A stretch of DNA of 64,000 nt from Alcanivorax borkumensis SK2 (GCF_000009365.1 NC_008260.1:2575001-2639000), one strand, 5' to 3'. Shown: positions 46,427-56,486, counted from the stretch's first letter. The notes: a model not told the origin generated them from the sequence alone. A program made the numbers and translations.

Positions 46427-47215
46427 TCAGGCGCTCCTTAACTTGAACTTACGCTCCATGCGGGCAACGAGTGATCTCCCATCGCTATCTGCCAGCGGTC
46501 GGTCAAGATACGCTCTTAAAAACCGCACCCTGTCACGGGCAGAAAAACCTTTCGCTCGTCTTGCCAACGTCTCCAGATCACGTAGACGGGGCTGCCAGCG
46601 CTGGTAGTGAGGCCGACAGCGTTCCATATCAATGAAACGCACATCATAGCGTTGCTGTTTTTCACACCAAGCAACAAAAATATGCTTGGGATACAAATTC
46701 TGGTGAACCAAACCACGCTCATGAAGCAAGCGCACCACTGAGGCCACATCACGTATTAACGTAAATCGTCTCCCAGGGGATAACGCACCCAAATCGATTT
46801 GATCAAGGCTCTGAAAGCCAGCCAAGTTAATGCTGACCAACATGGCTTCATGATTTCCACCTTGCGAGTTCACAGCAAAAAACAATGGCTCCGCTACCGG
46901 CACACCCGCTTGCCAGCAACGCATCAGGGCTATGTATTCCTGATACAAAGTGGCTTGCCCGGTGATGGGGTGCAGCACAGTACGTCGCACATAGTTACGC
47001 TGATGCTTGATATAAACGGTTACCGGTTCCCCTCCAGCCCCAACCACGTTTGCCTGGAATACTTGGCTGATCCCACGCCCTCGCTGGTTGGGCTCGTCGA
47101 CCAGCGTCTTGTCTAACGCCAACCAATCCGCAATCGTGTTCAGACCAAGCCCATTCAACGTCAATCGCCAGTGGGGGTGAATGTAATTGCCATTCAATTC
47201 CATTGGATTACTCAT
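46427..47215 (-). CDS. InaA-family LPS kinase-like protein
   Basis: 262 residues, kinase fold of the InaA/WaaP group (VYIKHQRNYVRRTVLHPITG, VRLLHERGLVHQNLYPKHIF, RFIDMERCRP). The catalytic-loop aspartate of ordinary kinases is replaced: HQN where WaaP has HRD. InaA proteins often vary at this position, so activity is uncertain, but the DxE metal-site region is kept (FIDME). It may phosphorylate heptose II or be a pseudokinase. Overlaps waaF by 8 bases. Confidence 0.8.
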   Translation of the reverse strand: MSNPMELNGNYIHPHWRLTLNGLGLNTIADWLALDKTLVDEPNQRGRGISQVFQANVVGAGGEPVTVYIKHQRNYVRRTVLHPITGQATLYQEYIALMRCWQAGVPVAEPLFFAVNSQGGNHEAMLVSINLAGFQSLDQIDLGALSPGRRFTLIRDVASVVRLLHERGLVHQNLYPKHIFVAWCEKQQRYDVRFIDMERCRPHYQRWQPRLRDLETLARRAKGFSARDRVRFLRAYLDRPLADSDGRSLVARMERKFKLRSA

Positions 47216-48263
47216 CTCCTACCAATATCCCCAACGAGTCAATCACCTTCATGGGCGGCAACTGACGCAAACAATTCAGGTGGCCCAGCGGGCATTCACG
47301 CTCGAAACAGGGGCTACACTCCAACCCCAATCGTACCACTGCTACCCGATCCCCCAAGGGCGGCGTAAAACCGGGAGATGTAGAACCGTATACGGCTACC
47401 AATGGCCGCTTCAGTGCAGCCGCAATATGCATCAAGCCAGAATCATTGCTGACCACCGCCATGGTCGCTGACAGCAAATCCACGGCCTGCTCCAGGGACG
47501 TATTCCCCGCCAGCACCACCGCATGCTCATCCGCACCGTTCTCCAGTGCCCCGACGATCACATCCGCCACGGGCTGGTCTTTCCCGGAACCGAAGATCCA
47601 CACCTGCCCGCCACGCTCAATCCAGTGCTGGGCCACTGCGGCATAATGATGCTCCGGCCAGCGTTTGGCCGGGCCGAACTCCGCACCAGGGCACAGCCCC
47701 AGCACCGGGCGGTCCAGGTTGAGATTATGCGCCGCCATGGCCCCATTGCGGGAATCGTCGCTGACCTGCAAGTGTGGAGCGGTAATCTCATCCAGCCCCG
47801 GAACCGGCGCACCTTCCGGCAATGCCAGCGCCACAAAACGCTGCACCATCAAGGGGTAGCGCTCCTTGTCCAGCTTGCGCACATCGTTGAGCAGGCCATA
47901 ACGCATTTCGCCGCGCCAGCCGGTGCGCACCGGAACTTTCGCCGAAAACGGTACCAGCGCAGACTTGAGCGAATTGGGCAGCACATAACTTTGCTGATAG
48001 TGGCCGCGCAGGGATTTCCCCAATGCGTGCCGCTCACCAAGACGCAAATCGCCATGATCAAACGGCAACGCCAGCGCCTCACGCACTTCCGGCATGCGTG
48101 ACAGCAGCGGCCGACACCAGGTCGGCGCCAGCACATCGATAGCACAATCGGGGTATTGATGACGCAGTTCGGAAAACAGCGTTTGCGCCATCACCATGTC
48201 GCCGACCCAGGACGGGCCGACGACAAGGATGGCGGAGGGCGAGTCGGTCAAGGTAGCCGGCAT
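47208..48263 (-). CDS. waaF: ADP-heptose:LPS heptosyltransferase II WaaF
   Basis: WaaF adds the second heptose. 351 residues, GT9. It begins ILVVGPSWVGDMVMAQTLF (WaaF signature), has GLCPGAEFGPAKRWPEHHYA and SNDSGLMHIAAALKRPLVAVYG. C-terminal CSPCFERECPLGHLNCL holds the conserved cysteines. First gene of the leftward LPS run; ilvE ends 8 bases before it, so ilvE may share the transcript. Confidence 0.95.
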   Translation of the reverse strand: MPATLTDSPSAILVVGPSWVGDMVMAQTLFSELRHQYPDCAIDVLAPTWCRPLLSRMPEVREALALPFDHGDLRLGERHALGKSLRGHYQQSYVLPNSLKSALVPFSAKVPVRTGWRGEMRYGLLNDVRKLDKERYPLMVQRFVALALPEGAPVPGLDEITAPHLQVSDDSRNGAMAAHNLNLDRPVLGLCPGAEFGPAKRWPEHHYAAVAQHWIERGGQVWIFGSGKDQPVADVIVGALENGADEHAVVLAGNTSLEQAVDLLSATMAVVSNDSGLMHIAAALKRPLVAVYGSTSPGFTPPLGDRVAVVRLGLECSPCFERECPLGHLNCLRQLPPMKVIDSLGILVGDE

Positions 48264-48271
48264 CCGCCTGT

Positions 48272-49198
48272 TTAGCTCACGTAAGTGAGCCAGTCTCCGT
48301 AGTCGTCATCCAGTTTGCCGCGCACCAGATCGAAATACACCGCCTGCAGCTGTTCAGTCACCGGGCCTCGCTTGCCGGCACCGATGATACGGCCATCCAG
48401 TTCGCGAATCGGCATCACTTCAGCGGCGGTGCCGGTGAAGAAGGCTTCGTCGGCAATGTAGAGCTCGTCACGGGTGATGCGCTTCTCTCGCACCGGATAA
48501 CCACGCTCTTCGGCCAGTTGCATGATGGTTTTGCGGGTAATGCCATCCAGGCAAGAGGTCAGTTCCGGGGTGTAAATGATACCGTCGCGAACCAGGAACA
48601 CATTCTCACCGGAGCCTTCTGCCACATAACCCTCGTTATCCAGCAGCAAGGCTTCATCGGCGCCACCGGACAGGGCTTCGTTCAGCGCCAGCATGGAGTT
48701 CATGTAGTTGCCGTTGGCTTTCGCCTTGCACATGGTGATGTTCACATGGTGACGCGTGTAGCTGGAGGTACGCACCTTGATGCCCAGCTCCAGCGCCTCC
48801 GGCGACATGTAGGACGGCCATTCCCAGGCGGCCACCATCACGTGCACTTTCAGGTTGTGGGCACGCAGGCCCATGCCTTCACTGCCGTAAAACGCCATCG
48901 GGCGCAGGTAGGCGTGGGGCAGATTATTTTCGCGAATCGCCGACAGATGCGCCTCGTTGATCTGCTCCTTGGTATAGGGCAGCTTCATGTTGAGGATATG
49001 CGCACTGTTGAAAAACCGGTCGGTGTGATCCTGCAGGCGGAAAATAGCCGGCCCTTTTGCTGTCTCATAGGCACGCACGCCTTCAAACACGCCCATGCCG
49101 TAATGCAGGGTATGCGTCAGCACGTGAACCTTGGCCTCTTGCCAGGGAACCAGCTCGCCATCCAACCAGATAAAACCGTCTCTTACAGCCATCGACAT
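48272..49198 (-). CDS. ilvE: Branched-chain amino acid aminotransferase IlvE
   Basis: This PLP enzyme makes Val, Leu and Ile from their keto acids with glutamate. 308 residues, fold type IV. HYGMGVFEGVRAYET near the N-terminus, the PLP Lys in NITMCKAKANGNYMNSML (Lys about residue 160), and EGSGENVFLVRDG and TGTAAEVMPI are family hallmarks. GGGAG lies 9 bases before the start. glnE is 42 bases upstream. Confidence 0.96.
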   Translation of the reverse strand: MSMAVRDGFIWLDGELVPWQEAKVHVLTHTLHYGMGVFEGVRAYETAKGPAIFRLQDHTDRFFNSAHILNMKLPYTKEQINEAHLSAIRENNLPHAYLRPMAFYGSEGMGLRAHNLKVHVMVAAWEWPSYMSPEALELGIKVRTSSYTRHHVNITMCKAKANGNYMNSMLALNEALSGGADEALLLDNEGYVAEGSGENVFLVRDGIIYTPELTSCLDGITRKTIMQLAEERGYPVREKRITRDELYIADEAFFTGTAAEVMPIRELDGRIIGAGKRGPVTEQLQAVYFDLVRGKLDDDYGDWLTYVS

Positions 49199-49240
49199 GG
49201 CAGTGATACTCCCAGAACTAAGGACCTTTGAGCGAACGCC

Positions 49241-52105
49241 CTACAGGTCGAACCAATGCTTCCAGATCGTTCGCACGCCTTCACGCAAATCGCGGAATTG
49301 AGTGTCGTCGACAATGGATTTCTCTTTGCGCAACGAGGCGCGATGAGCCGCGGACCGGTAAGCCAGGTAGGCTTCCCGCAGCAGGCCGGCATCCTGAGCC
49401 GACATAATGTCCAGTGCGGCCAGTGTTTCCAGCAAGCGCACATTATCGGTGAAGCGGGTGAGTTCACCGTGGGAGGAGGCCCATCTCAGAACCCCGTATT
49501 GCACCATAAATTCGATATCAACGATACCACCAGGATCCTGCTTGAGGTGAAAAGTGTCCGAGCGTTTATCGGCTAGGTGATTGACCATTTTGCTGCGCAT
49601 GGCCAATACGTCCTCGCGAAGCTTGTCTTTGGGGCGAGGATCACACAGCACCTGATGGCGAATATCATTAAAGCGTTCCCGGGCACGGTTGCAGCCAGCC
49701 ACCACGCGCGCGCGAACCAGTGCTTGATGCTCCCAGGTCCACGCATCATTACGCTGATATTTTTCAAACGCATCCATGGAGCTGACCAACAAGCCGGCGC
49801 TGCCGGACGGGCGCAAACGAGTATCCACCTCATAAAGCTGGCCACTCATGGTCCGCGTGCTAATGATATGCACAATGCGCTGCCCCAGGCGGGCATAAAA
49901 CTGCTCGTTGGAGACGGGCTTTTCACCGTCAGTCATGCCGCCACTGGCGGCATCATGCAAAAACACCAGGTCCAAATCGGAATTGTGCCCCAGCTCAATG
50001 CCCCCCAGCTTGCCATAGCCCACCACCACAAAATCCGGGCTACAGGGCTGGCCATCATCGCGTGATGGGCGGCCATGGCGCTCCACCATCGGCTCCCAGG
50101 CCAACATCACCACCTGGTTAAGAATGCTTTCGGCCAGCCAAGTCAGGTAATCACTCACTTTCATCAACGGCAATACTTCGGTGACTTCCGACGCCGCTAC
50201 CCGCAACAGATGGGCCTGCTTGAAGTTACGCAGCACTTCCATCTGCTGTTCCAAATCGTCCTCAGCCACCCGCAGCAGCTGCTGACGCAGCTCGTCATCC
50301 AACTCCGCCCGCTCCGGTGGCGAGTAGAGGGTGCGTACATCGAGAAGCTCGTCGAGCAATACAGGGTGACGGGTAAGCCGCTCGGCAATCCAAGGGCTAG
50401 CACCGGACAGTTTCACAAGCTGTGTCAATGCGCTGGGGTTTTCCACCAACAAGGCTATGTAGGCGCTGCGGCGCAGCACCGCCTCCACAAAAGCGATCAA
50501 GCGCCCCGCTGTCGTATCACCGTGCCCCTGGTAACCCAGCGCTTCGAGCATTAATGGCATCAACCGATCCAGCCGCTGCCGGCTGATGGCCTGCATATTC
50601 TCCACCGCTCGGCTATCGCGGAAGTCGCTCAGCCTAGCGTACACAGCCTGAGCATCCAGCACCCCGATAGCACTGAGTTGAGCCTGCGCTGCATCCTCAT
50701 CCAACGCCCCCAACCACAAATCGAGCAGCTCTTGATCAGCACCTTGGGCAGCATCGGTTTCCTGTTCCGGGTCGGCAATCACTTGGCTAAAATGATGGCG
50801 CACACTTTCCCGGTAGCGACGCAGCTTGCGCTCAAACGCTGCCCGAGCAGAAAAGCCCATGGCATAGGTCAAGCGCTGCCAGCCCAGCTCATCATCGGGC
50901 AGCCGCTGAGTCTGCTTATCCGCCACCGCCTGCAAACGATGCTCCACATCGCGCAGAAACAGATACGCCTCAGTCAACTCGTCGGCCACATCTTCGGGCA
51001 ACAGCTCCAGCGCCACCAGCTGTGGCAGCACTTTGATTAAATTCGGCTCACGTAGATCAGGCAACTGGCCACCGCGAATCAGCTGGAATGCCTGAACAAT
51101 AAATTCCACTTCACGAATGCCGCCTGCACCCAGCTTCACATCCGCCTGCATCCCCTTACGATTCACTTCCCTCTCGATCAGGGATTTCATTTCTCGCAGG
51201 GACTGGAACGCGCCGTAGTCGATATAACGACGATAGACAAAGGGGTTTAAGCGTTTGATCAAGCGGCCGCCGGCCTCCAAATCGCCCGCCATCGGGCGCA
51301 TCTTGATCAGCGCATAGCGCTCCCATTCGCGGCCCTGGGTTTCGTAGTAACCCTCCATGGCATCGAAGCCGATGGCCAAAACACCGCTCTTGCCCCAAGG
51401 GCGCAGACGCATATCCACCCGGAAAACGAAGCCGTCTGCGGTTGTCTGATCCAGCGCCTTAATTAACTGCTGGCCCAAACGCACAAAGAATTGGTGGTGG
51501 GTTAGCGCCCGGCGTTCACCTTCGATTTCACCCTCGTGCTCGTAGGCAAAAATCAGGTCGATATCGGAAGACAAATTCAACTCGTGAGCGCCCAGCTTGC
51601 CCATGGCCAGCACCACCAGCCGGACCGGCGTGCCATCCGGCCCCAGCGGGGTGCCGCAACGCTCACAGGCCCAGCCATACAATACGGTCAGCGCTTCATC
51701 AATGAGCGTATCGGCCAGCAGCGACAAGTCGGCCACGGCACTGTGGTAATCGCCTATCCTGGCCAGGTCCCGCCAAATAATGCGCACCATGTGGCGGTGA
51801 CGCAAACGGCGCAGGGCCCGCTTGAGGCTGTCTTCATCATCACATTCAGCCAACAGCGCGCGCACTTCTTCTTTCAAGGACGCAGGCGCCAGAGCTTGGG
51901 TTAGATCACTGGCCTGCAGCCACTCCCCCAGCCCCGGATCTCGCTGAAACTGAGCAGCAACATAGTCCGATCCTGCCCACACACGGGGCAGATCGACCAA
52001 CAAGGCATCGGGGATACGGTGTCCAGATTCAATAAAATGCTGCCAGTGCTGACTAACCAGCACCGACAGTTCATCCGGCAGAGAATCGTATTGGGGTTCA
52101 CTCAT
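49241..52105 (-). CDS. glnE: Glutamine synthetase adenylyltransferase/deadenylylase GlnE
   Basis: GlnE adds AMP to, or phosphorolytically removes it from, a Tyr of GlnA in response to PII and glutamine. 954 residues. Two nucleotidyltransferase domains are seen: the N-terminal with ELNLSSDIDLIFAYEHEGEIEG (deadenylylation; first DxD) and the C-terminal with IELGHNSDLDLVFLHDA (adenylylation; second DxD), separated by a regulatory helical region. Its target Tyr is present in the GlnA encoded at 6577-7983. The gap to ilvE is short, so one transcript is possible. Confidence 0.96.
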   Translation of the reverse strand: MSEPQYDSLPDELSVLVSQHWQHFIESGHRIPDALLVDLPRVWAGSDYVAAQFQRDPGLGEWLQASDLTQALAPASLKEEVRALLAECDDEDSLKRALRRLRHRHMVRIIWRDLARIGDYHSAVADLSLLADTLIDEALTVLYGWACERCGTPLGPDGTPVRLVVLAMGKLGAHELNLSSDIDLIFAYEHEGEIEGERRALTHHQFFVRLGQQLIKALDQTTADGFVFRVDMRLRPWGKSGVLAIGFDAMEGYYETQGREWERYALIKMRPMAGDLEAGGRLIKRLNPFVYRRYIDYGAFQSLREMKSLIEREVNRKGMQADVKLGAGGIREVEFIVQAFQLIRGGQLPDLREPNLIKVLPQLVALELLPEDVADELTEAYLFLRDVEHRLQAVADKQTQRLPDDELGWQRLTYAMGFSARAAFERKLRRYRESVRHHFSQVIADPEQETDAAQGADQELLDLWLGALDEDAAQAQLSAIGVLDAQAVYARLSDFRDSRAVENMQAISRQRLDRLMPLMLEALGYQGHGDTTAGRLIAFVEAVLRRSAYIALLVENPSALTQLVKLSGASPWIAERLTRHPVLLDELLDVRTLYSPPERAELDDELRQQLLRVAEDDLEQQMEVLRNFKQAHLLRVAASEVTEVLPLMKVSDYLTWLAESILNQVVMLAWEPMVERHGRPSRDDGQPCSPDFVVVGYGKLGGIELGHNSDLDLVFLHDAASGGMTDGEKPVSNEQFYARLGQRIVHIISTRTMSGQLYEVDTRLRPSGSAGLLVSSMDAFEKYQRNDAWTWEHQALVRARVVAGCNRARERFNDIRHQVLCDPRPKDKLREDVLAMRSKMVNHLADKRSDTFHLKQDPGGIVDIEFMVQYGVLRWASSHGELTRFTDNVRLLETLAALDIMSAQDAGLLREAYLAYRSAAHRASLRKEKSIVDDTQFRDLREGVRTIWKHWFDL

Positions 52106-52310
52106 GGGCGGCTATTGTCGTACGGCAAAGGCAAAGCTACAAGCGGCAGAACCAAGCGATACGCTGCAAGCGTCAAACCGCGACACGAAAAAATGGCGTT
52201 GAAGACAGGACAACCAACGGAGCCCAGCGCTGGAACTTGGGCCCCTCAGGGCAAACCCAGAACATTCTCGCCCGCGCGCTCTCCTTATTGCTGCCGCGAT
52301 TGATGCAGCG

Positions 52311-54122
52311 CTACCCCATCAAAATATCGTGGGAGGGCGTCACCCGCATAACCTCTTCAATGGTCGTCAGCCCCTTGGCCACTTTTATGGCGCCACTGAT
52401 TCGCAGGGGTTTCATGCCTTCTTTGAGTGAGGCCCGGGTCAGGGTTTCCAGGTCGGCGCCACGGGTGATGTGGTTTTTCAGGGTAGTGCGCAGGGGCATG
52501 GTTTCATACACCCCCATCCGGCCTCGATACCCAGTCCCTCGACATTCCAAGCAACCCACCGGCTGATACAGCGTTGCCGGCATCTTCATCTTGAAAGGAC
52601 GAACCAGCTCCTCCCAGGCTTGCGGGTCGGTTTCGGTGGCCGTCTTGCAGTTCGGGCACAGCGTTCGCACCAGCCGTTGCGCCATCACACCCAGCACCGT
52701 GGCGCTAATCATATAAGGCGCCACGCCTAGGTCGATCAACCGGGTGACGGACGATGGCGCGTCATTGGTATGCAGGGTCGACAGCACCAGGTGGCCGGTG
52801 AGGGCAGCCTGAATGGCCATGTCCGCAGTCTGCAAGTCGCGAATCTCACCAATCATGATGATATCCGGGTCTTGGCGCAGCATGGCCTTCACGCCTTGGG
52901 CAAAGTCCACATCAATATTGGCCTGAATTTGCATCTGGTTAAAACTGGACTCCACCATTTCGATGGGGTCTTCGATGGTGCAAACATTCACTTCGCTGGT
53001 GGCCAACTGCTTGAGCGTAGAATACAGCGTGGTGGTTTTCCCCGACCCGGTGGGGCCGGTGACAAAAATAATGCCATGGGGGTGGCTGGTCATCTGGTGC
53101 CAGGTATCGTGATCCTCCTTGCTAAAACCCAATTGCTCGAAGCTACGCACCAACACATCCGGGTCGAATACCCGCATCACCATCTTTTCACCGAACGCGG
53201 TGGGCAGAGTAGAAATCCGCAGCTCAATCTCATCCCCTTCCGGCGATTTGGTCTTTAAGCGACCATCCTGGGGTTTACGCTTTTCCGCCACATTTAAACG
53301 GCTAAGAATCTTTAGCCGGCTAGTCACCGCCGCCATAATGGCCGCCGGCAATTCATACACATCATGCAGCACACCATCAATGCGAAAGCGCATCTTGCCG
53401 GTTTCCCGGCGTGGCTCCAGGTGGATATCGCTGGCGCGCTGGGAAAACGCATACTGCAGAATCCAGTCCACAATGTTAACGATATGCTGGTCGTCCGCAT
53501 CGTGGTGCCCTTTGCCCACTTCGAGTAGCTGCTCGAAGTTGGTAATGCCCGACATTTCCTGCCCGGTGTTGCCGGTCGCCCCCGCAATGGAGCGGCTCAG
53601 GTTATAGAACTCAATCCGGTAGCGGCGCATTTGCTCCGGATTAACCAACACCACTTCCAGCTCACGATCGCGCAGCACCTGTTGCAAATGCGGCTGCCAG
53701 CCGCGCACGAACGGCTGGTCGCAGGCCACCACCACCTTATCGCGATGCACCTCCACCGCCACAATACCGTGGCGTTCAGCGAAGGCGTAACTCATTACAT
53801 TGGTCACCTGATCCACATGCACTTTAAGCGGATCAATGCTGTACACCGGCAAGCCGCTTTTTTCTGACAGCCAATGAGTCAGAAAGTCCACATCCAAAAG
53901 CTGGTGGGTATTGGTGCGATCGGTAAGGCGGTACTTAGCCAGCACCTGAATAGGGTGCCAATTCAATTCTTTCTTTTCCCGCGGCGTCGTGGAGATCACG
54001 TTAAAGTCCTCCTGACTGACGCGCCCTTCATCCAGCAATTCACGCATCAACCAGCGCACATCAACCAGAAGGCCGTCCAGCTTGGGGGCATCCCCAGGAG
54101 CGCTAACCGTCACTTTCTTCAC
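52311..54122 (-). CDS. GspE/PilB-family secretion or pilus ATPase
   Basis: 603 residues. N-terminal MshEN-type domain (about 60-180), then the hexameric ATPase with GPTGSGKTTTLYS (Walker A), CTIEDPIEM (Asp box), MLRQDPDIIMIGEIRD (Walker B) and LSTLHTNDAPSSVTRL (His box). A zinc site is formed by CPNC and CLEC. It powers a type II secretion or type IV pilus machine, but no other such gene is nearby, so the partner is unknown. The orphan position is odd; DUF47/pit diverge. Confidence 0.88.
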   Translation of the reverse strand: MKKVTVSAPGDAPKLDGLLVDVRWLMRELLDEGRVSQEDFNVISTTPREKKELNWHPIQVLAKYRLTDRTNTHQLLDVDFLTHWLSEKSGLPVYSIDPLKVHVDQVTNVMSYAFAERHGIVAVEVHRDKVVVACDQPFVRGWQPHLQQVLRDRELEVVLVNPEQMRRYRIEFYNLSRSIAGATGNTGQEMSGITNFEQLLEVGKGHHDADDQHIVNIVDWILQYAFSQRASDIHLEPRRETGKMRFRIDGVLHDVYELPAAIMAAVTSRLKILSRLNVAEKRKPQDGRLKTKSPEGDEIELRISTLPTAFGEKMVMRVFDPDVLVRSFEQLGFSKEDHDTWHQMTSHPHGIIFVTGPTGSGKTTTLYSTLKQLATSEVNVCTIEDPIEMVESSFNQMQIQANIDVDFAQGVKAMLRQDPDIIMIGEIRDLQTADMAIQAALTGHLVLSTLHTNDAPSSVTRLIDLGVAPYMISATVLGVMAQRLVRTLCPNCKTATETDPQAWEELVRPFKMKMPATLYQPVGCLECRGTGYRGRMGVYETMPLRTTLKNHITRGADLETLTRASLKEGMKPLRISGAIKVAKGLTTIEEVMRVTPSHDILMG

Positions 54123-54423
54123 TTTCTATACTCTCCAACTCTACCCGGGGCTCTATTGGCCTGCGCCACACGGCAAAACACCATCTGTGGCAAGCCGAGC
54201 CATCTCATTATTCTGGCGTAGGCCGTGGCAACCCATCAGCATCTTTACTGTACCCCTAACATTGACCCCCTGACAGCCCCGCCTGCTTTCTCTATACTCG
54301 CGACCCAATTAGTGCCGGAACGGCGACACCGTTGTCACCGTCTTGCCGCGGCTACCCGCCAGCAGCGAATAGCGGCATGATGGGCAGCTGCTCCCAACCC
54401 TAACCCTTGGACCCGAGGCGCCT
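54123..54423. other. 301-base intergenic region before the DUF47 gene
   Basis: It holds divergent control DNA. The right part has the promoter at 54270-54298. I see no conserved gene and no clear Pho box; the rest looks like ordinary spacer. Confidence 0.5.
54270..54298 (+). promoter_or_regulatory. Sigma70 promoter of DUF47-pit
   Basis: CTGACA (54270-54275), a 17-base spacer and TATACT (54293-54298) form a good -35/-10 pair 125 bases upstream of the DUF47 start. Confidence 0.65.
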
Positions 54424-55104
54424 ATGTCCTTTGGAAGCTCCATTGCCGGCCTCTTCGGCCGCTCACCAATCAAGCCCCTGCAAAAACACTACGATACCGT
54501 CCACGACTGCGCACGCACGCTGGCGGACTTCTTCGCCGCCGTGACGACCAACGACTGGGACAAGGCACGCGCCGCTCGCCAGCGAATTGCCGACCTGGAA
54601 AACCAGGCCGACGAGCTGAAAAAAGAGTTCCGTCTCAGCCTGCCCAAAAGTCTATTTCTGCCCATGCCCCGCACCGATCTGCTCGAACTGATCAGCGTGC
54701 AGGACAAGGTCGCGAATAAGGCTAAGGATATTTCCGGGCTCATGCTTGGCCGGCAGATGACCATTCCTCCCGTTTTGGCCGACGTAATGCAAGCCTATGT
54801 ACAAGGTGCCATCGACACCTCCGCCCAAGCCCAAAAAGCCATCAACGAACTGGATGAGCTTATCGAAACCGGCTTCAGTGGCCGTGAAATTCGCATGATA
54901 GAAGACCTGATCGAAGAACTGGACCGCCTGGAACGGGCCAACGACGATCAACAGGTCACCATTCGCGCCACACTGTTCAAGCTGGAAACCGAGCTATCAC
55001 CAGTGGACGTCATCTTCCTCTACAAGATCATCGAATGGGTGGGCGATCTCGCCGATCGCGCCCAGAAAGTGGGCGGCCGCCTGCAGATGTTGGTCGCACG
55101 CTAG
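54424..55104 (+). CDS. DUF47 family PhoU-like phosphate transport accessory protein
   Basis: 226 residues, all alpha, PhoU-like (TIGR00153-type). Helical features: LFGRSPIKPLQKHYDTV at the start, RIADLENQADELKKEFRLSLPKSLF-type region (ADELKKEFRLSLP), and DQVTIRATLFKL near the C-terminus. It is almost always encoded with a Pit transporter and modulates it (family knowledge). pit begins 10 bases after this stop. Confidence 0.93.
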   Translation: MSFGSSIAGLFGRSPIKPLQKHYDTVHDCARTLADFFAAVTTNDWDKARAARQRIADLENQADELKKEFRLSLPKSLFLPMPRTDLLELISVQDKVANKAKDISGLMLGRQMTIPPVLADVMQAYVQGAIDTSAQAQKAINELDELIETGFSGREIRMIEDLIEELDRLERANDDQQVTIRATLFKLETELSPVDVIFLYKIIEWVGDLADRAQKVGGRLQMLVAR

Positions 55105-55114
55105 GAGAGTTCTT

Positions 55115-56383
55115 ATGGAGTGGATGCTAGAGCATAGCTATTTCATGCTGCTGCTGGCGGGCGCCTTCGGGTTCCTAATGGCCTGGGGCGTTGGCGCCAA
55201 CGATGTGGCCAACGCCATGGGGACCTCGGTGGGAGCCAAGGCCCTCACCGTGAAGCAGGCGGTTATCATCGCCATTATCTTTGAATTTGCCGGGGCCTAC
55301 CTGGCCGGCGGCGAAGTCACCGCCACCATCCGCAAGGGCATCATCGATGCGGATGCCTTCTCCCACGCCCCGCAATACTTGGTCTACGGCATGATGTCCG
55401 CATTGCTGGCCGCCGGTATCTGGTTGATGGTGGCGTCCTGGTTCGGTTGGCCGGTCTCCACCACCCATTCCATCGTCGGTGCCATCGTCGGCTTTGCCGC
55501 CGTAGGCTTGGGCATGGACGCGGTGCACTGGGGCAAGGTGGGCTCCATCGTCGCTAGCTGGGTCACCTCGCCCCTGCTGGCCGGGATCATTTCCTTTGCC
55601 CTAATCCGTAGCGTGCAACGGTTGGTACTGAACCACGACGACCCCTTCGAACGCGCCAAGAAAGTCGTCCCTTTCTACATGTTCTTGGTGGGCTTTGTTA
55701 TTTCCATGGTCACCATGGTCAAAGGGTTGAAACACGTCGGTCTGGAACTGAGTTTCTTCCACAGTTTCCTGTGGGCCCTGCTGGGTGGCGCGGTTGTTAT
55801 GGCACTGGGAAGCTTCTTCCTGAGTCGGGTTGAACCAGACCCAGAAGCCGATAAAGACTTCCGGTTCAGCTCTGTGGAGCGCGTGTTTGCGGTACTCATG
55901 ATCTTCACCGCCTGCGCCATGGCGTTTGCCCACGGCTCCAACGATGTAGCCAACGCCGTCGGCCCGCTGGCCGCCATCAACAGCGTACTGGCGTCCGGCG
56001 GCGAAATCGGCGCCAAAGCAGAAATGCCCAGCTGGATTCTTTTGGTCGGGGCCATGGGTATCGTCTTTGGGCTAGCGATTTTCGGCGCCCGAGTGATGGC
56101 CACTGTAGGCAAAAAGATTACCGAGCTCACCCCATCCCGTGGCTTCGCCGCCGAGCTGGGCGCCGCCACCACCGTGGTGCTGGCCTCCAGCACCGGCCTG
56201 CCCATTTCCACCACTCACACCCTGGTGGGCGCGGTCTTGGGCGTCGGCATGGCCCGCGGCATTGGCTCTCTGAACCTGCGTGTAATCAGCACCATCTTCA
56301 CCTCTTGGGTCGTCACCCTGCCCGCCGGTGCGCTGCTCTCCATCCTGTTCTTCTATTTCTTCAAAGGGCTGTTTGGGGCATAG
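55115..56383 (+). CDS. pit: Inorganic phosphate transporter, Pit family
   Basis: This 422-residue inner-membrane transporter moves metal-phosphate with protons. It has about ten helices. Duplicated signature motifs GANDVANAMGTSVGA and GSNDVANAVGPLAA (the PiT repeats) are clear, plus GWPVSTTHSIVGA and GLPISTTHTLVGA. GAGA precedes the start. A strong terminator follows at 56411. Confidence 0.95.
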   Translation: MEWMLEHSYFMLLLAGAFGFLMAWGVGANDVANAMGTSVGAKALTVKQAVIIAIIFEFAGAYLAGGEVTATIRKGIIDADAFSHAPQYLVYGMMSALLAAGIWLMVASWFGWPVSTTHSIVGAIVGFAAVGLGMDAVHWGKVGSIVASWVTSPLLAGIISFALIRSVQRLVLNHDDPFERAKKVVPFYMFLVGFVISMVTMVKGLKHVGLELSFFHSFLWALLGGAVVMALGSFFLSRVEPDPEADKDFRFSSVERVFAVLMIFTACAMAFAHGSNDVANAVGPLAAINSVLASGGEIGAKAEMPSWILLVGAMGIVFGLAIFGARVMATVGKKITELTPSRGFAAELGAATTVVLASSTGLPISTTHTLVGAVLGVGMARGIGSLNLRVISTIFTSWVVTLPAGALLSILFFYFFKGLFGA

Positions 56384-56410
56384 CAAAAAGGCTTCACGCA
56401 CACAGAAAAG

Positions 56411-56432
56411 CCGCCCTCCGGGCGGTTTTTTT
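56411..56432 (+). terminator. Terminator after pit
   Basis: Stem ccgccc/gggcgg with a 3-base loop and seven T, 27 bases past the pit stop. Confidence 0.88.
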
Positions 56433-56480
56433 GTGTGGGCTCATACGCCCCGCATCTAGTATCCGGCACAATCTGCTCGC

Positions 56481-56486
56481 TATACT
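56481..56486 (+). promoter_or_regulatory. Possible -10 element of argA
   Basis: TATACT lies 32 bases before the argA GTG, directly after the pit terminator. No good -35 is seen. Confidence 0.35.
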
